From Calliphora vicina (Eukaryota > Arthropoda > Insecta > Diptera > Calliphoridae), in the NCBI RefSeq assembly GCF_958450345.1, contig NC_088780.1, positions 64,007,533 to 64,071,532 on the forward strand: 64,000 bases of DNA, written 5' to 3'. The notes beneath the pieces are model-generated. The model had not been told where the DNA came from and ran no database searches. It worked only from the letters and a program-made list of their open reading frames with translations. Position 1 is the stretch's first letter; each line of letters starts with the position of its first letter. The position numbers and the translations under genes were made by a program. This document shows positions 44,692 to 55,400 of this stretch, piece after piece.

Positions 44692-46223
44692 AAACGGCGC
44701 TGTAGACTGTTTGTAATTTTTAAATAAAAAAATGTTTCAAACTTTTTAAAAATAAATAAATTTCTCGACAAAATTTATTTTCTTTAATCTACAATATAAA
44801 TTGGGGATCATCGATTAATCAACATTTCATTAATTTGAATTTTGTTTATTTAAATTTGAATATTTTATATATAAAATTAAAAAAAAAACACATAAATTAA
44901 AAAAAATAATTGCACAAAATTTAAATATCTGATTTATCAAGAATTTTGAGCAATAAAAAACAAAATCGTTTAATTATACATGATAATTTTTTTTATTTAT
45001 TAAATATGCAATTGATTTTATCAAGATGCTTGATCAGTAATTCTCACATCCCAGTTCATTGTGTTTTTTTATTTTATTTATAATTAATAAAATTATTCAA
45101 TTTTGAATAATCAAAATTAATCAGTGTTCTGGTTAAACAGTCGATTAATGAGTAAAATTTTGATTAATCAATTAATCACATTTGCCTAGTTGAAATGCAT
45201 TTTTTTATTAAGGTTATTCATTTCAAAAAAATGGAAAATTACACTCTGATAAATTTACACTTTTACACAACAAAAACATGAACAAAATTTCCCAAAAAAA
45301 AAACATTTTTTTTGATTTTTTTTGTGTGTTGTTGTGTAAAAGTGTAAAAAAATCAGAGTGTAATTTTCCATTTTTTCCCTCATTAAAAAGTTATTTTTGC
45401 TTAAAAGAAAATTTACAAAATACAGTTTAATGCGCTTTAAACTAACAGGCTTTCATATTTAATTTAAAAATATACCAAAATAAAAATATTCTAATAGGTA
45501 CATATGTATTGATTTAGTTTCTTCGGTCGAAACGGAATTATATCGAGTCAACGTGATAGCATCTTATTAAATAAAAATAAAAATTAAAAACAATTTTTCA
45601 CAAATAAAATAACTTTATATTTTAAATTAAAAATGCATTCCAAAATAATTTAATTAATCAACAATTTGTACAACTTTTTTTTAATAAAAACAGTCTATTA
45701 TATTGCGCACCAATGTGTATTCAACGAAATACAGCTGGGCTGCATTAAAATCAAATTTAATTTGTTTATACATTTCTATACAATTAACTAAAAATTATAC
45801 TATATAAATGTATGTGTATATTAAATAAATAGGCACATATACATATGTGTATAGTGTTCAACAAAATATGACTGGGCTGTATTAAAGTTAATAAGATTTA
45901 TACATTCTTATGATTAAGTAACTTAATAATATAGTAAATCACAATCAACTTGATTTTGATAAAATATAGTAGATATGTGTAAATATAGGACTTCTATAAA
46001 TATTTTATATTTAATGTCAGTTTCGAACTTGTTCATATACAATTACATTTACAAATAGTCTTTCTTTGTACGATTTCTTTTTTAATTTCGAGGAATTCGG
46101 GTGAAGTTTGAAAAGGAGGCAAAGGAAGAAATATTTATTAACACTGAACGCTAATTGCATTTTCAAACTTCAGAGCTGACGCCTCATGGGTTAATAAAAA
46201 CAATTACTCTACTATATAAATAT
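44692..46223. other. AT-rich with a hairpin and a local duplication
   Basis: No gene. 45719-45800 and 45857-45935 are diverged direct copies (CAACGAAATACAGCTGGGCT / CAACAAAATATGACTGGGCT). TTAATCAATTAATCAC-type motifs near 44800-45190 resemble subterminal repeats of the hAT-type elements here. Confidence 0.45.
45225..45377. repeat. ~50-bp-arm hairpin
   Basis: AAATGGAAAATTACACTCTG near 45230 is mirrored by CAGAGTGTAATTTTCCATTT near 45353. The arms continue inward through TTTACACTTTTACACAACA. Confidence 0.85.
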
Positions 46224-47607
46224 TAGGGTGATCGATTCTTCGACATTTTTTAGAAACCGGTTTTCGGTTTCTTCGAAAAATTGCAATTTAATATAAACCG
46301 GTTTCGGTTTTTTTATAATAACCGCTTAACCGGTTTTTTGGAACAATATTAAAACGCCTAGAAATAAGAAGAAAAAAGTTTTATTTATTAAAATAATAGT
46401 GATTAAAACCATTTTGATTATTTCATTTATCCTTCACAAGGTCTTCGATTCAAATTTGACCCCTTTTGAAATTAATATTTAATTTTTTGTAAAAGTGAGT
46501 GGTTGATATTTTATGAATTTTATTTCATTTCAAATGTCAAAAACTATGTTAGGTTTTTAGAAAAACAAATTTTCAAAAAAATATCTATAAACTTGTTTGG
46601 ACTTTTGTTACACTGCTTTGGTAGCACTACAATATATCTTTGGTAACTCTAATATATATCTGCCTCTTTTCATCATACTTGCTGAACTACTGTTTTTCTT
46701 ATCCTTTATAAGGTCTTCGGGTAAAATGTTACCCATTTTGAAATTAAAATTGCATTTTTTCTAAAAATGAGTGGTTGATATTTTTGATATTTTATGACTT
46801 TAATTTAATTTCAATTGTCAGCAACTACGTTAGGTTTTTTAAAAAAATCTATTTTCTATTTGGGTCAAATTTGACCCTATGATCGTTAACGTCACACAGT
46901 GCTATGAGAATAAAAAAAGAGGGAAATAAATCTGTAACTTCTTAACCCTTACTCAGATTTGAATGAAATTTCACATACGCAAAGAGGAAGTGTAGTTTAA
47001 GTTTTGAATTTGGACCTCATGAGCCCACCAGGAGCGGGACCAGGGGTTCCCAAAGTAGGACACCTCGGGTATGTTAAATTTTTAAAATCGGAGTAAGGGT
47101 TAAGAAGTTACAGATTTATTTCACTCTTTTTTATTCTCATACCACTGTGCGTCAGTAAATTTGAAGACCTTATGAAGGTAAAATAATCTCTTAGGAATAA
47201 GTAAAACACAGTTTAAATGCTTTGGAATATCTCGATTTTTTTTTTGTTTTTATAAAACTAGACATTGAAAATTATCTTTTACTTGGTGAATTTGTAGGAC
47301 ATATAGAAAACAAAGCATTGACTAAGTTTTCAGGCTTTCCAGATCACTTGTGAGATTTTCTAAATATAAAAAGTCTTCTAAAATAGTTGGAGTATTTCTT
47401 TTAATTTTTTTTTTTTGGATTTTGAATATTTTTTAAAGTGTTTAATACACTAAAACTCATAAAAACTTTTAGAAAAAAACCGGCTAGTGGAGGAGAAACC
47501 TCCGGTTTCTTCGATATTCGAAATGTGAGCTTTTCAAAAAAACCGAAACCGACCTTAGCAAAAAAACCGGTTATAACCGGTTGTTAAAAACCGGGCCGAT
47601 CACCCTA
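46224..47607. mobile_element. hAT-type element, 1384 bp
   Basis: TAGGGTGATCG (46224) and CGATCACCCTA (ending 47607) with an exact 8-bp TSD ataaatat at 46216-46223 and 47608-47615. AACCGGTTTTCGGTTTCTTC-type subterminal arrays flank both sides. No transposase frame survives. Confidence 0.88.
46895..47149. mobile_element. 255-bp Transib-like MITE nested in the hAT element
   Basis: CACAGTGCTATGAGAATAAA... at 46895, mirrored to ...TTTATTCTCATACCACTGTG at 47149. Exact 5-bp TSD cgtca at 46890-46894 and 47150-47154. A CACAGTG terminus and a GC-containing 5-bp TSD are Transib traits. Confidence 0.8.
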
Positions 47608-47729
47608 ATAAATATACAAAATATACGTTCGTAAGGTGTCAAACGGAGCCAAAAAGTAGTCGATGTTACCAACAATAATGAAAGTTTACCTCATGTGTAA
47701 AATTATATAATATTTTTGGTTTGACGTTG

Positions 47730-49732
47730 CACAGTGGTTTAAAAACTTTTTTTTTTGGAAATAATTCGGTATCTCGGGAACTATTGGAGATATTATTACA
47801 AAATTTCACATGGTTAGAGCTGAAGTGTTTCTGAGTTGAATTACATTTGTTCAGCTTCCTAGGGGTAATACGGGCCAGTTTGTGCCCCCTCAAAGTTGGT
47901 CACCTCGGGTCTCAAAATTTTTAAAAAAATCCCCAAAAATTCATTTATGATCCGAATGAGCTGAAATTTAAAATATAAATAGTCCTTGAGAAGATCTACA
48001 AAAAATACGCTTACATGTGTAGGTTATCTCCTTCAGTTGAAGAGATATTTAGGTTTATTATTTTTTTTTTTTAATTTTGCTCGATTTTTTTTTGTTTTTT
48101 AGATATGGCGGCCCTACGGAGGGTCGAATTTTTTTTTCAAAATATCAGCTATATTGGCAATAAAATTCTAAATAAAATAAAAACAACTTGGTAACAGTTA
48201 TCTCGTCCGTGTAAAAAGTTACACGCATCCAAAGTTGGAACATGTAAAATGGGCCTAATTTTTTACGATTTTTCCTAAAAAAGTCCCTATATTTTTTCTT
48301 TTGTAGAAACAAATTTTCTTTGGGACTATATACAATTTTTATATGTTTCGGAAAGAAAACTTAATGCAAAAGCATGTAAAGTAAAATTGGGCTCACTTAA
48401 GCGGACACAGTATCCCCCAGACCTATCCACACTTGGACAATTTTAAAAAAAATATTTAGGTTTCAGTAAAACACGCATTATATGAAAAAACGTACAAATT
48501 TGTCAAAGCGGGCAAGGTTTGTGGAACTTCTAAGGAGTAAATAAAGGCTTTTTATATAAGTATTTGATACTGTTGAACATTATGACCTGAGGATTGATAT
48601 TTTAGTAAAATTAAATAATTTTATAAAATTTTGGGACTTCATTTACCTTAAAAACTAAAAAAACTTTCATATGATGATTTTCCACGAATAAAAATATAAA
48701 ATTTGATTTAATGTAAAATTTTAACGGTTAAAGATATCATAACAAAATTGGGAACTAATTTAGATCCAAATGTCCTTAAATTAATGACATTATAATTTTT
48801 GACATTTTTTATTTTCAAATACCGAAATTCCTAAAACGGAGAAAATGTGTTCCAAAAACTGAGTTTTTTTAGAAAAGTGCCTACTGTGACGCTATTTACC
48901 GTGTGATAGTAAAACAACTTTCTAAGTATTTAAACAACATATAGGGTTATACAAATACGGAACTTTTTCGAGGATCGGTGCTTTGCCTTTTTAGAATTTT
49001 TTACTGAAACCTAAATATTTTTTTTAAAATTGTCCAAGTTTGGATAGGTCTGGGGGATACTGTGTCCGCTTAAGTGAGCCCAATTTTACTTTACATGCTT
49101 TTGCATTAAGTTTTCTTTCCGGAACATATAAAAATTGTATATAGTCCCAAAGAAAATTTGTTTCTACAAAAGAAAAAATATAGGGACTTTTTTAGGAAAA
49201 ATCGTAAAAAATTAGGCCCATTTTACATGTTCCAACTTTGGATGCGTGTAACTTTTTACACGGACGAGATAACTGTTACCAAGTTTTTTTATTTTATTTA
49301 GAATTTTATTGCCAATATAGCTGATATTTAAAAAAAAAAATTCGACCCTCCGTAGGGCCGCCATATCTAAAAAACAAAAAAAAATCGAGCAAAATTAAAA
49401 AAAAAAAATAAACCTAAATATCTCTTCAACTGAAGGAGATAACCTACACATGTAAGCGTATTTTTTGTAGATCTTCTCAAGGACTATTTATATTTTAAAT
49501 TTCAGCTCATTCGGATCATAAATGAATTTTTGGGGATTTTTTTAAAAATTTTGAGACCCGAGGTGTCCAACTTTGAGGGGGCACAAACTGGCCCGTATTA
49601 CCCCTAGGAAGCTGAACAAATGTAGTTCAACTCAAAAACACCTCAGCTCTAACCATGTGAAATTTTGTAATATCTCCAATAGTTCCCGAGATACCGAATT
49701 ATTTCCAAAAAAAAAGTTTCTAAACCACTGTG
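47730..49732. mobile_element. 2.0-kb Transib-like palindromic element
   Basis: CACAGTGGTTTA at 47730 and TAAACCACTGTG ending 49732, with an exact 5-bp TSD cgttg at 47725-47729 and 49733-49737. The arms pair for about 740 bp (47730-48473 with about 48995-49732), leaving a ~520-bp centre with no gene. The terminal CACAGTG is identical to the heptamer of V(D)J recombination signals, as in known Transib ends. Confidence 0.8.
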
Positions 49733-49737
49733 CGTTG

Positions 49738-50902
49738 GTGAGCTGGCTTTTTAGATTTGTATCAAATTTGTTTCAAAGGATAAAATTAAATTTTTGTATC
49801 ACATGAAAGGCATCAGAAAGCTTGTTAGAGATTTCTGAGCAGATCCTAACATTTCCGAATTTTACTTGATTTTATTATTGTTAATCATAAACAATATTGA
49901 AACGAATGATGCTCCTTTTCAATTCTTTCACGAACGGAATATAATTTAATATTTACAAACGTATATTCTTTTTGTTCACGATTTTGAAAACTATCATTTG
50001 TTTTGTATCTGTGAAATTGATTGAAATGCGATATTATCTGAAGGCATGTAAAACATTTTTAATGTTTTCCAAAATTGAACTTAATGTTAATGTAGGAAAT
50101 GATATGCTTTTCAAATATTGTAATAACTACTGTACGCGTATGAAAATTATTAAGGGAGTTATGTAAATGCGTAAATGTTTCCTATGTACATTGATAAGGC
50201 ATTTTTTTATGGAACAAATGATATATAACTTTAGTAGTAGTAATATCTTTACGATTTCGAAACAAAACTAACTAAAATTAAATTTAAAAATTAAAAAAGA
50301 GGTCTCAGCGGAATCGTATAGGTATAAATCTGACGATCTTATAAATAAAAATAGATTACAAAAGTTAAAATATTTAAAAAAAAAAATTGTTAATGCCCTT
50401 TATGTAACGTTCTTTTTTAAATAAATATAAAAATACAGCTCTCCCACGTCAAGCGCTAGTGGAAACACTTTGAGAATTTTAGATGTAAACATGGACAATT
50501 TTTTCGGGACTACCTTAATATACATATTTCGCATTAAAAAGTATTTTTTTATTTAAAAAACTCCTAGCCCTTTTGACCAGCAATGCCACGTTAAAAAGTT
50601 GAGGTAAATAAATTAAATAATAGATAAATCATTTCTTAAATTTAAAAAAAAATTGGCCAGCAATAAAATTAAGTAATAAGTATGATTAGAAAATTAAAAT
50701 TAAAAATGCAAAATAAAATAAAATTTAAAATAATAGTTCAAAACTAAATTGTTTCAGATCGTTTCCAATGTGCCCATTGTGTTTGAATGAATATTTTTGA
50801 GATTATCGAATTAATATTTATGAGGCCAATATTAATTGAATTTTAAAAAATGTTGAAAACGATCTGAACACTACTAATTATATATAAGTATTTATGTAAT
50901 TA
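49738..50902. other. no supported gene
   Basis: AT-rich spacer between the palindrome and the 3' end of the 5-phosphatase gene. No repeat or coding signal was recognised. Confidence 0.4.
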
Positions 50903-51322
50903 GGGTGGCAATGAATATTTTTTAAGAATTTTAATGCAACTACAGCATGAGATTTAGTGTAACATTTGGAGAAAATTAAAGACAAATCGCATAACTCTAA
51001 GCCGTGCACCATTGCGGTTAAAGTTACAATTTTCGAAAATTCGACATTATATAGGTATTTAAAGCAAAAACGTAAAACGCGTGAAAAACATTAAATAATC
51101 AGGTGTGTCACAGAAATTTTACGAAAGTGAAAATAATCGTTTGTTCCAATTAGAAAAATTTTGGTTTTGCTTTTGTAACTTCGGGGATTGAGAATGCGAT
51201 TTCTTAATATTCTTAACGGCTAAGAGTTTCTAGATTTGGCTCAAATATTCACCATTGGCTCAATAATCGTCATGGTGTTGTTCAGAAATGCAAATTTGAT
51301 TTTTTTATTGCCACCTTAATGC
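50903..51322. mobile_element. possible old hAT-type MITE in the gene's 3' flank
   Basis: TTAGGGTGGCAAT at about 50902 and ATTGCCACCTTAA near 51310 are near-perfect inverted ends. The flanking octamers do not match cleanly, so the TSD has decayed or the ends are misplaced by a few bases. Confidence 0.5.
51304..51309 (-). terminator. AATAAA poly(A) signal of the 5-phosphatase gene
   Basis: GGCAATAAAA on the minus strand, about 32 bases past the stop codon, the first canonical signal. It lies inside the terminal repeat of the MITE-like segment. Confidence 0.5.
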
Positions 51323-51340
51323 ATATAATTAACACAACAT

Positions 51341-52459
51341 TTAGTGAATATTACAACATTTGGGCAAGCAACTATTTGGATACTGCTGTACAGCTGCGTT
51401 GGTCGACTGGCAAATATCATCAACATCTTCAACATCACTATCCCCAGCAGTGTCACCATCCCTCTTACTTTTGAATTTCAAGTTTTGTATTGAAGATTTT
51501 TTCTGCAAGTCTTCGAGCCGAGATTTTAGCTGAACTGGTGATACAATTCCCCTCTGTTGTTTTTTAACGTCATCATCGCAATTGACAACTCCTTCCATGT
51601 GTTTTGTACTCTTTATGTGCAACTTGACATCCTCAATATTCAGATCGGACAAAGCATGCTGTTGTAAATCTACTTTATTGGAATCTGCATCCAACAATTG
51701 TCGACTATCCGCAGCTGGACTTCTACTGTTACTTGATGTGGAAGTGGAACTACTCATTTCTGGGCATGGAGAATGCGACTCAGCACTTTCAGGCGTGTAC
51801 GGGTCTTGCCGTTTCTGGGAAATATCGAAATACGTGCTCAGATGTTGAGTGTCAATACGATTTACAATAATATTGTTAGAGAGCATTAGGCGTTTCGAAA
51901 TAAGTCGATATCTTGGTTCGGCTGGCTGTTTTTTTATAATGTTTTGACATTCTGGGCATATAGTGCCCTCTACAGAATCAACACTATCTACATTATTTTC
52001 ATTAGAAATTTGTGAACACATGCAAACATGAATATTGTCCGAATCTATAATATTAATGATGACAGGAGGCCATTTAGTTGTAATCGCTTCCTCAGCATTT
52101 TGACTAGATTGAGCAGTTCTTGGTGTTTGAGACAAATTACCTACAACTTCGTCTCCTAAGGCTCTTACGTTTTTATCATTGCATTTATCATTCGTATCCG
52201 TTTTTGATAAACATTTAACGTTTTTATTTAGATATTTACATTCCAGCAGCACTTGATTATATATTTTACTAGCATGAGGACAATACGTTAGACTATCTGT
52301 AATGGTGTTGTGTTGTTCAACGGGACTACATAATGGGGTGACATTTTCTGCTGGGATTTGATGTGATGTTGATATGTTGTTATTTGCATTCAATAAATAG
52401 CAACTACAACATCTATAAGTACCTTGATTGGATTTTAAGCGAATATTTAAATAAACAGG
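51341..52459 (-). CDS. 5PtaseI: 5PtaseI last exon: long tail ending KCCNIH
   Basis: Acceptor GCAATTTCAG|CCT. 372 residues and a TAA. It opens PVYLNIRLKSNQGTYRCC, completing the catalytic domain, then runs through about 340 residues of Asn/Ser/Asp-rich sequence with several Cys pairs (CMCSQ, CPECQ), a Ser-rich stretch (SSSTSTSSNSRSP) and an acidic run (DSDVEDVDD). It finishes PKCCNIH. Vertebrate INPP5A ends soon after the catalytic domain in KCC plus a CaaX box (CVVQ as I recall), so Cys-Cys-Asn-Ile-His looks like the matching lipid-anchor end. His as the last residue is unusual for a farnesylation box. Confidence 0.85.
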   Translation of the reverse strand, partial: PVYLNIRLKSNQGTYRCCSCYLLNANNNISTSHQIPAENVTPLCSPVEQHNTITDSLTYCPHASKIYNQVLLECKYLNKNVKCLSKTDTNDKCNDKNVRALGDEVVGNLSQTPRTAQSSQNAEEAITTKWPPVIINIIDSDNIHVCMCSQISNENNVDSVDSVEGTICPECQNIIKKQPAEPRYRLISKRLMLSNNIIVNRIDTQHLSTYFDISQKRQDPYTPESAESHSPCPEMSSSTSTSSNSRSPAADSRQLLDADSNKVDLQQHALSDLNIEDVKLHIKSTKHMEGVVNCDDDVKKQQRGIVSPVQLKSRLEDLQKKSSIQNLKFKSKRDGDTAGDSDVEDVDDICQSTNAAVQQYPNSCLPKCCNIH

Positions 52460-55400
52460 CTGAAATTGCCGCAAAAAACACAAAAAAAAGGGAAAAAGAA
52501 ATTTATATTTAAATTACAAATAAAAAAATTCAATTTATATATGTTTTTTTGTTACTGTATACAATGATCTTATTAAATACAAGTACCTTATGATCTCCCA
52601 TGCAGACCTCTTCACCCATTATGCTGTATATGTTGGGAGATTCAGTTTCATGGACTATTTCCTTTGCTTGAACGCTCATTAAGATACGATCGCACCAGGA
52701 TGGACAACGAGTAGACATATAATCTGTTGGCATTTCGGGATCTTCTTCGTAAGGATACGATGGTGAAAAATCAATTGGAAACTCAATTAAAAATTCTTTT
52801 AAAGGTTCGAGCTCACGATCAAACTTTTGCAACTAAATTGAAACCAATGAAAATTATTATTTAATCATTTTTAATTTTAAATTTATAAAAATTTACCCAG
52901 GATTCTTTAAATTTCAATTGGTGATCTGCATGGTTGAACTCTTTCTTTCCAACCGTCAGAATATTATCACCGCCTGAATTGCGATAATGAACTTTTGTAC
53001 AGTCATTTTTCATGCTATGTATACGATGAGCAGTAAGATTTTCAGTTAATTCCTAAAATATGATAGATATTCAATGGTTATAACCAGGGAAACTATAATG
53101 CTCTAATGCTCAAAAAAAATATATGCTATAAAAAAATGTTTTCTTCTTTTATTTGCAAATCCATTATGCGGATGTAAGCGATCATACAAATACAAGTTTT
53201 ACAATTTCAACAATTAAATTAAAATAAAATAAATGTAATTTGTTTATTGCATTTCGATAGCCGGTCCATTAGGGTTGGCCGATTTGTATGCACAAATATT
53301 TTTAAGCGATTGCAAATTTATGTAGTAGTATTAGAGTGTTTATAAAAAACGGTTTGTCGGTTAACCGAAAATTGGCCTCTTTTAAAAAACCGGTTTTTCG
53401 GTTAACCGATATCGAAAAAACCGGTTAACCAATAAAGTATACACAGCTTTAAAATTTGTAGTTTTTAGTAGTCAGGAATGGTTAATATCATAGTTGGGGG
53501 TAGTGCACTAAATGTTGATTGAAATCAGCATTGCACTATCACTCACTAAAATTGCAAAAAATTTAGTTTATACAAAAAAGTTGCAATAAACTGATGATTG
53601 CATTTTTTTAAATCAACTAATTTAATTTTGAGTGCAAAATTTTTTAACTCACTATCACTAATGTTTAGTGAGGCTGCTAATTTTCAACTCAGCACTAAAT
53701 ATGAACAAAATGATTGCACTAATTTTGCACTATCACTAAGTATTAGTGCAAACTGCAAAATTAGTGCACTACCCCCATCTATGGTTAATATTAAATAACT
53801 ATAAATATACAAAAGGCTAAGTCCATTTTATTTTGTAAAATTTTAAAAATTATTATCTCAGTCAAATGGAAATTAGTATAAATATGTTACTAACTCTTTA
53901 ATACTTGTTTTAATTTTAGATTATTCATTAAATTTCAACCAAACAATTTAAATAAATTTTTAAATTAAATATTTGAAATTTATTATCACCTCGACTTTCT
54001 CATATGAACCAGAAAATGTTACAAGTCCCAAAAAAGGACCTATAAGTTGCAAACGCACTTCTTCTTAGCTGTGATTATTTTCATAATAAATCATACCAAA
54101 TAATTAATAAAACTCCATTATCAGATTTAAAAAATTTTTCAAATAATGGAATTTAAAACGTTTTTTGTCTCTCCTGTAATATTTCTGAAAAGGACTTTGT
54201 ACACTAAGCTAACAAAATAATGAATAAAATTTTAAGAACAAAACACCCTAATGAAGTCAAATTTATTGAAAGAACAATTTTACGTTTGGTAAAATCATCA
54301 CTATGTTTATAATGAATCATTATTAAGATTTAGCTTAACTTCTGCAATTATGAGGAATTTAATTTTTAATAGTTTCATTATGTGCAATTTATTCTGAAAA
54401 CAGTTTTTAAGTAAACTCATAGTCCTTTACTACAACAGATCCACTAGGTATTGAGTTGGTATTCAATTTTCTAACTACTAATAATATTATAATATCAAAC
54501 AAGGCAAGTACACCCATGTTCAGGAATAAATATGGGAAACCGTTATATATATCAGTTTGACCAACTGTAATGATGATTTCATACGGGATTGGAGGGTAGC
54601 TACCGACTGTTCCTTCTCGTACCACAACCGGATCACCCTATCATTGAGCTTTGATTGGTGCCTGCTTGGGATCCTAGACGGACAAATTGGGGAACCTTTT
54701 ATAGCAATGTACAGAATTTGACGTAGAGAGTGCAGTGAACAAGTTCAGCCATTTGCTAAAGTAGAGCTTTGAGCTATCTTATGAACTATTTTTTATGTAA
54801 AATTCAAATTTAGGTCAAAAATTCTCAAATCGCATAGTCGATATCAAAATAAATTAAAAAATTACATTTTTGGGAATTACGGAATTCCTGATTATAAATT
54901 TAAAAAATTGTTTTTATTTTTCTATATCTTATAGAAAAGTCTATATAACTGTAAAATTTCATTAAAAACTATTAATAAATAAAAAAATTATTTTAATTTG
55001 AAAAATTTGTATCTTTGCAAAAACTCAATAAAATGCATTTTTTGTCATTTGTTTTCAAAAAAACAATGACTAAATGTAAGGGTAAAACAGGTTATCATAA
55101 AATTTTTGAACCTTTTGTCTATTTCTAACAAAATAAAAAATAAATAATACAGAAATTCCAGCAACCGAGTTAGATATTAGTATTTTTATGCTAACGGCAG
55201 CCATTCACCATACAAAACGTATGAACATACCCAGGTATGTTGCTGTTGACGCGCGTAAAGCAGTTCTGCTCTTGACATAAAGGTTAAATGATTAAATTTT
55301 ATCCGAATAGGATATATTCATTGATGGGCAGTAGGATTATCCACTCAACCCCAAGGGAGGATAAGATTAGGAGAAGAGTCACATGCCATGGTTACTAGCG

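Noticed and set aside
54407..54625. C-terminus of an ABCG-type transporter
   Set aside because: A single membrane helix followed by VRKL is too little; the expected preceding motifs are absent.
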